Of a stretch of 64,000 nt of DNA, positions 25,786 through 34,352 are shown piece after piece. The notes beneath the pieces are model-generated. The model worked only from the letters and a program-made list of their open reading frames with translations, had not been told where the DNA came from and ran no database searches. This stretch comes from Alteromonas sp. 1_MG-2023. GTDB taxonomy: Bacteria; Pseudomonadota; Gammaproteobacteria; Enterobacterales; Alteromonadaceae. The DNA is taken from positions 62,001 to 126,000 of the forward strand of contig NZ_JAUOQH010000011.1 of the NCBI RefSeq assembly GCF_030547075.1, given 5' to 3'. The translations under genes were made by a program, and so were the position numbers. Positions within the stretch are counted from its first letter, which is position 1. Each line of letters opens with the position of its first letter.

Positions 25786-27822
25786 CTAGCCGCGGATTCC
25801 ACTATGGCGAAGTAAGGCGTCTACGTTTGGTTCACGACCTCTAAAGGCAACAAACAAATCCATAGGTGCACGGCTTCCGCCCATCTCAAGTATGTTTTCT
25901 AAAAACGCTTTACCCGTATCTCGGTTAAAAATACCGTCTTCTTCAAACTTACTATAAGCGTCGGCAGATAGTACCTCTGCCCATTTATAGCTGTAATATC
26001 CTGCAGCATAACCACCAGCAAAGATGTGTCCGAAGCTATGCTGGAAACGGTTAAACGCTGGCGGGGTAATTACCGCCACTTCAGCGCGCACGCTATTAAG
26101 AATGGCCTGTACATCAACCTTATCGCCAGACTCACTGTGCAATAAGAAATCAAACAAACTAAATTCTAGCTGACGTACCATTTGCATCGCTGCTTGGTAG
26201 TCTCTGGCGGCTAGCATTCTATCGAGTAAATCTGCCGGCAAGGGTTCACCGGTTTCAAAGTGACCTGAAATAAAGTTAAGGGCATCTTCTTCCCAACACC
26301 AGTTCTCTAAAAACTGACTAGGAAGTTCGACTGCATCCCATGGCACACCGTTTATACCAGAAACACCCGCTACCGACATTTTGGTTAGCATATGGTGTAT
26401 ACCGTGACCAAATTCATGGAACAAGGTTACAACTTCATCGTGAGTAAATAATGCAGGCTTATCCCCTATTGGGGCATTGAAATTACAGGTTAAATAGGCC
26501 ACCGGTAATTGTAACTCGCCGTCGGACTTTTCGCGGCGAACACGGCACTCGTCCATCCATGCACCACCACGTTTTTTGGCACGCGCATACAAGTCTAAAT
26601 AAAAGCTACCGCGCAAGGCATCGGCACTGTCTGTGATAGTGAAATAACGAACATCTTTATGCCATGTATCAATACCAGGCTGCTCAATTATTTTAAGACC
26701 ATACAATCTATGCACTACTTCGAACAAGCCCGACAATACTTTGTCTTCTGGGAAGTACGGACGCAGCATCTCATCTGAAATGGTGTACTTTTCTTGCTTC
26801 AACTTCTCGCTGTAATAAGGTAAGTCCCATGCGTTCAAATCGGTGACGCCGTGAGTGTTTTTTGCATAGACGCGCACTTCGTTTAATTCTTTTTCAGCCT
26901 GAGGCTTAGATTTAGCCGCTAAGTCACGTAAAAAGCCGGTAACTTGATCTGTGGATTCTGCCATTTTGGTGGCAAGCGAGCGCTCAGAATAACTGCTAAA
27001 GCCAAGCAGTTGCGCAATTTCACTACGAAGAGCCAGTGTTTGCTGAATGATTTCGGTGTTATCCCACTTACCTGCATTCGGGCCTTGATCTGACGCTTTG
27101 GTGGCAAAAGCACGGTACATTTCTTCTCTCAACTCACCACTATTGGCATAAAGCATCACGGGTAAGTAAGAAGGAATATCTAATGTGAACAACCAGCCTT
27201 GTAAATCTTTTTGATGGGCAGCTTGTGCAGCCGCATCTTTTGCAGACTCTGGCATGCCCGCTAGCATAGATTCATCGGTAACGTGTTTGGTCCACCCCAT
27301 GGTGGCGTCCATCACATTATTAGAAAAGGTAGATGACAGTTCGCTTAATTTTGCTTGTATATCTGCATAGCGTTTCTTTTCCTCGCTAGGCAGTGCTACG
27401 CCACTTAAGGTGAAATCGCGAATGGCGTTATCAATCACTTTTTGACGCTGCTCGTCTAGGTCGGCATATTCATTGGAATCTTTTATCGCCACATAGGCGT
27501 TGTATAAACCTTCATGTTGGCCCACCCACGTGCCGTACTCTGATAGTAAAGGTAGGCAGGCATCATGGGCCTCTCGTAGCTCATCGCTGCTAACGACTGA
27601 ATTCATATGAGAGACTGGCGACCACATTTTGCTTAAGTTGTCGTCAACTTCTTCTAAGCGAAGCACCAAGTTGGCGTAAGAGTAATCTTTAGAATCGACC
27701 ATTTCATCAATTTCAAGCTTGCACTTGGCTATCGCTTTTTCGATAGCAGGTTTTATTTCTGCGGGCTTAATAGATGAAAATAAAGGCAAGCCATCTACCA
27801 TTTCAATTGCTGGGGTCGTCAT
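25786..27822 (-). CDS. prlC: Oligopeptidase A (M3 metallopeptidase)
   Basis: Cytoplasmic zinc endopeptidase that degrades short peptides including cleaved signal peptides. 678 aa, the usual length. Zinc motif HEFGH in VVTLFHEFGHGIHHML with the third ligand in GVPWDAVELPSQFLENW (Glu); FNRFQHSFGHIFAGGYAAGYYSYKWAEVL is the characteristic C-terminal signature. The upstream region has a sequence resembling a sigma-32 promoter, consistent with prlC being a heat-shock gene in E. coli. Upstream of the Tag-like gene. Confidence 0.96.
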   Translation of the reverse strand: MTTPAIEMVDGLPLFSSIKPAEIKPAIEKAIAKCKLEIDEMVDSKDYSYANLVLRLEEVDDNLSKMWSPVSHMNSVVSSDELREAHDACLPLLSEYGTWVGQHEGLYNAYVAIKDSNEYADLDEQRQKVIDNAIRDFTLSGVALPSEEKKRYADIQAKLSELSSTFSNNVMDATMGWTKHVTDESMLAGMPESAKDAAAQAAHQKDLQGWLFTLDIPSYLPVMLYANSGELREEMYRAFATKASDQGPNAGKWDNTEIIQQTLALRSEIAQLLGFSSYSERSLATKMAESTDQVTGFLRDLAAKSKPQAEKELNEVRVYAKNTHGVTDLNAWDLPYYSEKLKQEKYTISDEMLRPYFPEDKVLSGLFEVVHRLYGLKIIEQPGIDTWHKDVRYFTITDSADALRGSFYLDLYARAKKRGGAWMDECRVRREKSDGELQLPVAYLTCNFNAPIGDKPALFTHDEVVTLFHEFGHGIHHMLTKMSVAGVSGINGVPWDAVELPSQFLENWCWEEDALNFISGHFETGEPLPADLLDRMLAARDYQAAMQMVRQLEFSLFDFLLHSESGDKVDVQAILNSVRAEVAVITPPAFNRFQHSFGHIFAGGYAAGYYSYKWAEVLSADAYSKFEEDGIFNRDTGKAFLENILEMGGSRAPMDLFVAFRGREPNVDALLRHSGIRG

Positions 27823-27857
27823 AATTCGTCTACTCTTTTCAATTCGTATAGCAAGTT

Positions 27858-27886
27858 ATGTGGGGGTTGGTTGCAATAAAAACAAG
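27858..27886 (-). promoter_or_regulatory. Candidate sigma-32 promoter of prlC
   Basis: Minus-strand CTTGTTT, 14-base spacer, CCCCACAT, versus the sigma-32 consensus CTTGAAA N11-16 CCCCATNT. About 35 bases before the ATG. An imperfect match, supported by the known heat-shock control of prlC in E. coli. Confidence 0.4.
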
Positions 27887-28113
27887 CATTGAATAATGCA
27901 ATCAACTATTGCTTTGTTACGTCTATACTTTTCCTAGGTCTAGATTGTTTTACGTTTACACTTGGTTTATTCCTATCTCTACGACCAAAGATCAATTTTT
28001 AATAAATTCTTTCTTTGAAGTTATGTAAACCAACTCTTTTAACCCCTTATTTTAACAGCTAAAACTAGGCTTACAGGGTGTCACAAATGTCACACACGCT
28101 ACTTTTGTCTAAA

Positions 28114-28142
28114 TTGTGAACAGTGGATTACAGTGCTATAAC
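28114..28142 (+). promoter_or_regulatory. Sigma-70 promoter of the signalling operon
   Basis: TTGTGA (28114-28119), 17-base spacer containing two ACAGTG copies ten bases apart, and TATAAC (28137-28142). It is 30 bases upstream of the ATG at 28172, which has AGGAA eight bases before it. Confidence 0.65.
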
Positions 28143-28171
28143 TCTTAACAGTTAGCATTAGGAATTCAACC

Positions 28172-28732
28172 ATGAAGACACTCACATCAGGCGAAATAGC
28201 GGCATATTGCGATGTTAATCTTCGCACGGTTATTCGCTGGATAGAAAGCGGCAAGCTAAAGGGTTTCAAATTGCCCGGTCGTGGCAACAACCGTGTTTTG
28301 ATTGAAGAATTTGTTTCATTTTTGGAACAACACAACATCCCTATTCCTGACGATCTTAAAAGTGAAATTACACCTTCCATTCTCATTGTCGACGATATGA
28401 TGCCGATGGCTAAGTCTATTCAGCGTGTCGCTCGCCGGGGCGGATTTGAAAGTCATATCGCAACAGGAGGATTTCAAGCTGGGGTTATGCTAAGCCAACA
28501 CAACTCTAAACTTATGACGCTGGATTTAAGTATGCCTGGGATGGATGGTTATAGCGTTATTCAATTCGTTCGAGAACAACCAAAATATAAGAACCTAAAG
28601 ATCTTAGTCATTTCTGCGCTTGACGATATTAGTCTTGAACGCGCGATAAAAATTGGCGCAAACGCTGCGCTATCGAAACCGTTTTCAAATGATGAACTGC
28701 TTGAAACCATCAAGCAGTTCATGCTGGATTAG
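28172..28732 (+). CDS. Response regulator with N-terminal excisionase/MerR-type HTH and C-terminal receiver
   Basis: 186 aa. Residues 1-55 are an excisionase-like HTH (TSGEIAAYCDVNLRTVIRWIESGKLKGFKLPGRGNNRVL), the reverse of the usual receiver-first order. Residues 70-186 are a receiver: acidic pair in ILIVDDM, phospho-Asp in LMTLDLSMPGMDG, the Ser/Thr switch in VISALD and Lys in LSKPF. First gene of an operon with a periplasmic binding protein, a histidine kinase and a second receiver protein. It is probably the DNA-binding output of that system; targets are unknown. Confidence 0.9.
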   Translation: MKTLTSGEIAAYCDVNLRTVIRWIESGKLKGFKLPGRGNNRVLIEEFVSFLEQHNIPIPDDLKSEITPSILIVDDMMPMAKSIQRVARRGGFESHIATGGFQAGVMLSQHNSKLMTLDLSMPGMDGYSVIQFVREQPKYKNLKILVISALDDISLERAIKIGANAALSKPFSNDELLETIKQFMLD

Positions 28733-28821
28733 GTGTCGAGGTCTATGGGTACAGCATAGTAGATAGTGAGTAGCAAATAGCGTTAATAAATTGGTTTGAG
28801 TGGATAAATTTGAGGTGCATC

Positions 28822-29661
28822 ATGGTGAAGAAGTCAATATTTCAAACAGTACGCCGTATTGTTGTTTGTTTATCCCTCACGCTGTTCTCCGCTAACGGTA
28901 TATGCGATACGTTAACATTAGGTATCGTACCTCAGCAGTCTGCCAAAAAACTTGCTGAAACCTGGCAACCGCTTATTAACTATATTTCTTTGCATTCCGA
29001 TCTTAACGTGGTGTTTAAAACCGCAAAAGATATTCCCACATTCGAGCAAAGGTTGGCTAAAGGCGAATACGATATCGCTTATATGAACCCTTACCACTTT
29101 GTCGTTTTTCACGACTCTGTTGGCTACCGCGCACTGGCTCGTCAGAAAGATAAGCGCATAAAAGGCATTATCGTGGTGAATGCCACCAGTGACATCATGT
29201 CTATTAACGATCTTAATGAAAAAGATATAGCCTTCCCTTCTCCTGCGGCATTCGCGGCCACAATAATACCTAGCGCCTTTTTAAAGCAGCAAGAAATCAG
29301 TTTTACGCCTCGGTATGTGCACTCTCACGATTCGGTGTACCTAAACGTACAACGAGGTTTTTTCACTGCGGGTGGGGGCATAATTAGAACCTTAAATAGT
29401 GTTGATGAAAACACACGAAGCGCCCTTCGTATTTTATGGGAAAGTGAGGGTTATACTCCTCACGCGATAGCAACTCACCCGCGAGTAACAGATACACAAA
29501 GAGACGCCCTTTTACATGCACTACTCAAACTATCAGATGATAAAGAGAGTAGTCAGCTACTTAAAAATATCGGATTTAAGGGGCTCATTCCGTCTAAGAA
29601 TGAAGACTGGGATGACGTACGAGCGCTAGGCATTACCTCGCTGGCTAGGCCGCAATTGTGA
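28822..29661 (+). CDS. PhnD-like periplasmic substrate-binding protein
   Basis: 279 aa. ATG 28822 is chosen because GAGGTG lies four bases before it; a TTG 12 bases upstream is in frame but inside that site. Signal peptide ends near ANGICDT. PhnD/SsuA/transferrin-type fold: LTLGIVPQQSAKKLAETWQPL, EYDIAYMNPYHFVVFHD and DLNEKDIAFPSPAAFAATIIPS. There is no transporter gene beside it; instead its stop overlaps the kinase start (GTGA), so it most likely presents a ligand to the kinase sensor domain. The ligand is unknown. Confidence 0.88.
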   Translation: MVKKSIFQTVRRIVVCLSLTLFSANGICDTLTLGIVPQQSAKKLAETWQPLINYISLHSDLNVVFKTAKDIPTFEQRLAKGEYDIAYMNPYHFVVFHDSVGYRALARQKDKRIKGIIVVNATSDIMSINDLNEKDIAFPSPAAFAATIIPSAFLKQQEISFTPRYVHSHDSVYLNVQRGFFTAGGGIIRTLNSVDENTRSALRILWESEGYTPHAIATHPRVTDTQRDALLHALLKLSDDKESSQLLKNIGFKGLIPSKNEDWDDVRALGITSLARPQL

Positions 29662-31358
29662 AAAAGGACACCTTATTAAGGCTATCCCTTAGAACCAAGA
29701 CCATTATTGGTGTGGCGCTTATTGCTGCCATTCTTTTTTTAATACTTATCACTACTGTATTTAAGTTATTAAACGACTTAGTAAACACAAGTGTTGAAAG
29801 GTCAGCTCAAACCACCACAAGTCTATTTGTATCTACAGCAAAAAATGCATTTTTAAGTTACGACCTTGCCTCACTGGAAGCAGACGCAACAGAGATGCTT
29901 TCAAACCCTAATATCAGCTATGTGCGTGTTCTCGATAACAATAAAAATGTGTATGTCGAAAGAGGAGCGCCCGACGTATTAAACCGTCCCTTTAAACAAG
30001 ACAGAAATGTCATGAGCGCCGTGGATGGCATTTACGATACCGCAGCCGACATTACCGTAGGTGACACGCTATTTGGCCATGTAGAGATTGGTCTTGATGT
30101 GGATTCGATAAATCAATCAGTAACTCGAGTTCGTACATGGACATTAACCCTTGCCGCCATTGAGTTAGCCCTAATTGCTTTGTGCTCCTTTTTGCTTGGT
30201 ACGTATTTAATGTCTCAATTAAAGCAACTTAGAGCGGGAGCTAGACATTTAGGCGTGGCGGTAAAAGACAAAAATTACCGTAACATTTCGGTAAGGGTTC
30301 GGGGGAAAGATGAACTCAGTGAATTAGCCGAAGCATTCAATCAACTGGTAGAGCTATTAAAAGACGAGAACGTTCAACGCGGTCGAGTTGAAAATGAACT
30401 CAAAGAGTTGAATAGCTTGCTGGAAGTGAAGGTAGAAGAACGTACCTCGTTATTGAATCAGAAAAATTCGCAGCTAGAAAAGGCGAATAGAGACTTGAAA
30501 GAAGCCCAAGTTCAGTTGCTACAAGCAGAAAAAATGGCCTCGGTTGGTCAATTGGCGGCGGGTGTGGCTCACGAAATAAACAACCCTATCGGGTTCGTTA
30601 ATAGCAATATGCATACGCTCAACGAATATATTTTAACCTACCAGATAATATTTTCGCAGCTTAACGATATGCTTTCAAATGACACCGGCGCTAATCAAGA
30701 TAACGCAATCAAACAACTGCGTGACCTTATGCAGCAGCAGGATATAGAGTTTGTTAATACTGATATTACCGAGCTTATTACTGAATCTAAAGAAGGATTA
30801 ATGCGGGTTGCTGAAATAGTAAAAGGCCTAAAGTTATTTTCTCGTGTAGACAGTGACGAAATGCAATCTTACAACTTGAACGATTGCGTTCGAACTACCC
30901 TAGCCATGGTGAACAATCAGCTGAAATATATATGCAGTGTAGAAACCCATTTAGGCTCAATACCGCATACCTTAATGAATATGGGAAAAATATCTCAGGT
31001 GATAACTAATCTTCTGATTAACGCTGGCCAAGCTATCGAAAGCACCGGTAAACACGGCACCATTACTATTACAACATGCGTAATAGATGGCAATATTGAA
31101 CTACAAATCAAAGACACTGGGTGTGGCATTCAAACCAGTCATTTAGATAAGTTATTTAACCCTTTTTTCACTACAAAACCGGAAGGTCAGGGCACTGGGC
31201 TTGGGCTTTCTATCTCTTTCGGTATTGCTCAAGAGCACGGCGGCACTCTTCATGCTTCAAGCAAGGAGGGGGAAGGAAGCTGCTTTACCTTAAGCCTACC
31301 TATAAATAACCCACTAGATACCAACGCCGAAGATGCCTTTCAGGAAGATATATTATGA
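29658..31358 (+). CDS. Membrane sensor histidine kinase
   Basis: 566 aa, GTG start. TM1 about residues 13-35, periplasmic sensor domain to about 160, TM2 (LTLAAIELALIALCSFLLGTY), HAMP, a long coiled coil, then HisKA with SVGQLAAGVAHEINNPIGFV (phospho-His) and an ATPase domain: N box LLINAGQAIE, G1 DTGCGI, F FNPFFTTKPEG, G2 GTGLGLS. No receiver is fused. It overlaps both neighbours by four bases (GTGA and ATGA), so the four genes are translated as one unit. Likely phospho-targets are the receivers at 28172 and 31355. Confidence 0.94.
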   Translation: MKKDTLLRLSLRTKTIIGVALIAAILFLILITTVFKLLNDLVNTSVERSAQTTTSLFVSTAKNAFLSYDLASLEADATEMLSNPNISYVRVLDNNKNVYVERGAPDVLNRPFKQDRNVMSAVDGIYDTAADITVGDTLFGHVEIGLDVDSINQSVTRVRTWTLTLAAIELALIALCSFLLGTYLMSQLKQLRAGARHLGVAVKDKNYRNISVRVRGKDELSELAEAFNQLVELLKDENVQRGRVENELKELNSLLEVKVEERTSLLNQKNSQLEKANRDLKEAQVQLLQAEKMASVGQLAAGVAHEINNPIGFVNSNMHTLNEYILTYQIIFSQLNDMLSNDTGANQDNAIKQLRDLMQQQDIEFVNTDITELITESKEGLMRVAEIVKGLKLFSRVDSDEMQSYNLNDCVRTTLAMVNNQLKYICSVETHLGSIPHTLMNMGKISQVITNLLINAGQAIESTGKHGTITITTCVIDGNIELQIKDTGCGIQTSHLDKLFNPFFTTKPEGQGTGLGLSISFGIAQEHGGTLHASSKEGEGSCFTLSLPINNPLDTNAEDAFQEDIL

Positions 31359-32668
31359 ATAATTCGACTGAACAACCCGCAGACGTGTACACCGTTTTAT
31401 TTGTCGACGATGAACCTAATATTCTTCGCGCCATTAAACGGGCGCTTTTTTCATTAAATGTAAACTTACTGCTTGCTGAATGTGGTGCACAAGCATTAGA
31501 AATTATGAAGGAGCATGAAGTTCATATCATTATTTCTGATATGAAGATGCCCCAAATGTCTGGTGCTGAATTACTACAACAAGTTGCAGAACTATACCCT
31601 GATAGTTATCGACTAGTTCTTACAGGTTATGCCGATATAGATTCCACTATTAAAGCGGTCAACCAAGGTAAAATACATCGCTATTTGCAAAAGCCTTGGG
31701 ATAACAAAGAACTGATAACGGCCATTGAAGATGGGCTAGAACGAGTAAAGTTAAAAAACGAAAATGCCCGCCTGCAGAAATTAACCCGACTACAAAATCG
31801 CAAGTTAAAAGAAGTGAATACGTCACTTGAACAAATGGTACAAAAGCGTACTCGTCAGATAAAAGCGGCGCTGAACAAAATTGAAAAACATAACCTCGCG
31901 ATGGAACAAGTACTGTTCAATGTTATTAGTATTAACCCTGATATCGACGGTAAGTTTGCCATTGAAGTTAGTGAGCTTGCGACTAAACTAGCAAAACACC
32001 TTCAACTTAACCCCGAAGAAGTAAAGCGAGTTCGTTATGCTGGGCTTATTTGTGAGCTCGGCTTATTAGGGTTAAGCACAGATGATTTTCTAGCACCCTT
32101 TTCAAAATTAAATTATCAGCAGCAACAGAGTTACTTAGAGCAAACCAAACAAGCAGCCCTCATGCTGGCACCTGCAACAGAGTTACAGCCAGTATCAGAC
32201 ATGATTGAATTTCAATTTGAGCATTACAACGGTGCTGGCCCCCGCAATATTGTGGCAAAAGAGATTCCTATTGGTGCTCGCATAGTATCGATAGCAAGAG
32301 ACTACTGGCGTTTGGTTACCGGTCGCATGAGCGGTGACGAAATGACACCTCGTGATGCGAAAGCTGAAATGAAGAAACACACTAACACCCGTTACGACGG
32401 AGAAATATTGTCGTTTTTACTTGAAGATGACGATGTGAGTACATCCAAATATATATACAACACGATGACAGCCTCCCAGTTAAAGGCGGGCATGGTGCTA
32501 GCTAAGAATTTATACAACGACAGTCACATTCTGATACTGCCAGAAGGGCATGTTTTTACCGATACCACTATTCAAAAGCTATCGCAGTTCGAACAAGAAC
32601 GTCGTCGTGAATTCAGCATTTTAATTGAACCAGAGACACCGCTAGATGAGAGCGAAGAAGATGCTTAG
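31355..32668 (+). CDS. Receiver protein with degenerate HD-GYP domain
   Basis: 437 aa. N-terminal receiver: VLFVDDEPNILRAIKRAL, phospho-Asp in HIIISDMKMPQMSG, Thr in LVLTGYAD, Lys in YLQKPWD. A coiled coil (residues about 130-185) leads to an HD-GYP-like domain in which the metal ligands are gone: the HD pair region reads LICELGL and the GYP loop reads EHYNGAGPRN. The segment EIPIGARIVSIARDYWRLV still marks the family. C-terminal 70 residues (SQLKAGMVLAKNLYNDSHIL) form the add-on domain common in such proteins. Probably an allosteric adaptor rather than a cyclic-di-GMP phosphodiesterase. Confidence 0.9.
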   Translation: MNNSTEQPADVYTVLFVDDEPNILRAIKRALFSLNVNLLLAECGAQALEIMKEHEVHIIISDMKMPQMSGAELLQQVAELYPDSYRLVLTGYADIDSTIKAVNQGKIHRYLQKPWDNKELITAIEDGLERVKLKNENARLQKLTRLQNRKLKEVNTSLEQMVQKRTRQIKAALNKIEKHNLAMEQVLFNVISINPDIDGKFAIEVSELATKLAKHLQLNPEEVKRVRYAGLICELGLLGLSTDDFLAPFSKLNYQQQQSYLEQTKQAALMLAPATELQPVSDMIEFQFEHYNGAGPRNIVAKEIPIGARIVSIARDYWRLVTGRMSGDEMTPRDAKAEMKKHTNTRYDGEILSFLLEDDDVSTSKYIYNTMTASQLKAGMVLAKNLYNDSHILILPEGHVFTDTTIQKLSQFEQERRREFSILIEPETPLDESEEDA

Positions 32669-32723
32669 TCTCTATAGCCGTGATCTTAAGTGTATCTGTA
32701 GTACCCATAAAACTTGAACAAAG

Positions 32724-32759
32724 AAGCACTAAGGCAATTAGTGCTTACTTGCCTTTTTT
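32724..32759 (+). terminator. Terminator of the signalling operon with an alternative hairpin
   Basis: AAGGCAA (32731-32737) can pair with TTGCCTT (32749-32755) followed by a U-run. An overlapping perfect hairpin AAGCACTAA (32724-32732) / TTAGTGCTT (32738-32746) would hold the AAGGCAA strand in its loop, so the two folds compete. Confidence 0.7.
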
Positions 32760-32894
32760 ATGAATGACACCAACTATAGTGAAATCTTCTACCTTGTGCC
32801 GCGGTCTCTTAAACGCGTGTACAGTGTGTATTCCTACCATTTCGTGTCACAATAAATGACAATTTTAGGCTTAACGGATAATAAGGCGGTTAAC

Positions 32895-34244
32895 ATGAAA
32901 CATTTTGATTATATCTGCATAGGCGGCGGTAGTGGCGGCATTGCGTCTGCAAACCGCGCCGCCAAGCATGGTAAAAAAGCAGCCATTATTGAAGCAAAAG
33001 ATATTGGTGGCACATGCGTTAACGTAGGCTGCGTGCCTAAAAAAGCCATGTGGTACGGAGCACAAGTTGCTGAAGCTATTCATCGCTACGCACCAGAATA
33101 CGGCTTTGATATAACCGTAAATAAATTCAGTTGGGATAGCCTAATTGCTAGCCGCCAAGCTTATATCGAACGTATTCATGCATCGTATGATCGTGCACTT
33201 ACGGCTAACGACGTAACCCTTATTCGTGGTTTTGCTAAGTTTATTGATAACAACACTGTTGAAGTTAATGGTGAAACTTATACCGCTGATCATATTACCA
33301 TTGCCACTGGTGGCCGCCCTGTCATTCCTGATATTCCAGGAGCACAGCACGGTATTAACTCTGATGGCTTCTTTGCACTAAAAGAACAACCTAAAAAAGC
33401 GGTTGTTGTAGGTGCTGGTTACATCGGCGTTGAACTTGCTGGCGTATTGCATAGCTTGGGTACAGAAACCCACTTAGTGGTGCGTAAACATGCCCCGTTA
33501 CGTAACTTCGACCCTATTATTCACGAAACCTTGGTTGATATGATTCATGCTGAAGGTTGCACATTGCACAATCACACCAGTGTTGAAAAAGTAGAACAAG
33601 GTGAAGGTAAGAACCTTTCAATTCATCTTACCAATGGTGAAGTACTTGAAGCAGACTGCTTAATTTGGGCTATTGGCCGTGAACCGTCTACCGATGTAAT
33701 AGCGATTGAAAACACCGATGTTGAGCTTTCTGAAAATGGCACGGTGAAGGTGGACAAATATCAAAACACCACGGCAAAGAATATTTATGCTGTGGGTGAT
33801 ATTACCGGTGAAGCCGAATTGACGCCTGTGGCAGTAAAAGCGGGGCGCTTGCTTAGCGAACGTTTATTCAATGGGCAAAAAGACGCCCATATGGATTACT
33901 CTATGATACCTACCGTGGTATTTAGCCATCCACCTATTGGCACCATGGGCTTAACTGAACCAGAAGCCATTGCAGAATATGGTGAGGACAAAGTTAAAGT
34001 GTACTCATCGAGTTTCGCGTCTATGTACACCGCAGTTACCCGTCATCGTCAAATGACTAAAATGAAACTGGTGTGTGCAGGTGATGATGAAAAAGTGGTT
34101 GGTCTTCACGGTATAGGCCATGGAATGGATGAAATTTTACAAGGCTTTGCTGTAGCCATTAAGATGGGTGCGACTAAAGCCGATTTTGATGCCTGTGTGG
34201 CCATTCACCCTACTAGTGCTGAAGAATACGTTACGATGACCTAG
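32895..34244 (+). CDS. gor: Glutathione reductase (NADPH)
   Basis: Flavoprotein disulfide reductase keeping glutathione reduced. 449 aa from ATG 32895, which has AAGGCGG five bases upstream and matches family starts ([20 protein letters not shown]); an upstream in-frame ATG at 32856 is rejected. FAD motif GGGSGG, redox-active disulfide [16 protein letters not shown](P)-binding [19 protein letters not shown] with downstream Arg (VVRKHAPLR) for NADPH, and the C-terminal HPTSAEE catalytic His/Glu. Monocistronic. Confidence 0.97.
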   Translation: MKHFDYICIGGGSGGIASANRAAKHGKKAAIIEAKDIGGTCVNVGCVPKKAMWYGAQVAEAIHRYAPEYGFDITVNKFSWDSLIASRQAYIERIHASYDRALTANDVTLIRGFAKFIDNNTVEVNGETYTADHITIATGGRPVIPDIPGAQHGINSDGFFALKEQPKKAVVVGAGYIGVELAGVLHSLGTETHLVVRKHAPLRNFDPIIHETLVDMIHAEGCTLHNHTSVEKVEQGEGKNLSIHLTNGEVLEADCLIWAIGREPSTDVIAIENTDVELSENGTVKVDKYQNTTAKNIYAVGDITGEAELTPVAVKAGRLLSERLFNGQKDAHMDYSMIPTVVFSHPPIGTMGLTEPEAIAEYGEDKVKVYSSSFASMYTAVTRHRQMTKMKLVCAGDDEKVVGLHGIGHGMDEILQGFAVAIKMGATKADFDACVAIHPTSAEEYVTMT

Positions 34245-34315
34245 GTGGTTTTACATAGCTAAAATTAGGAAATATTAGCTAAGATTAGTAAAACTCTGGT
34301 GTACTTATAAAATGC

Positions 34316-34352
34316 AAGGCGATAATCAATTTGTTGATTATCGCCTTTCTTT
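34316..34352. terminator. Bidirectional terminator between gor and the molybdopterin oxidoreductase gene
   Basis: Perfect 14-bp stem AAGGCGATAATCAA / TTGATTATCGCCTT with a TTTG loop and U-runs on both sides, between convergent genes. Confidence 0.92.

Larger units (their letters stand above)
27823..28171. other. 349-base divergent promoter region (prlC / signalling operon)
   Basis: No gene. Left part: candidate sigma-32 promoter for prlC (27858-27886). Right part: a tandem 9-base repeat TGTCACAAA TGTCACACA (28079-28096) just ahead of the signalling-operon promoter (28114-28142). Confidence 0.6.

Noticed and set aside
28079..28096. CRP-type site before the signalling operon
   Set aside because: The TGTCACA elements are direct repeats, not the TGTGA-N6-TCACA inverted repeat needed for CRP.
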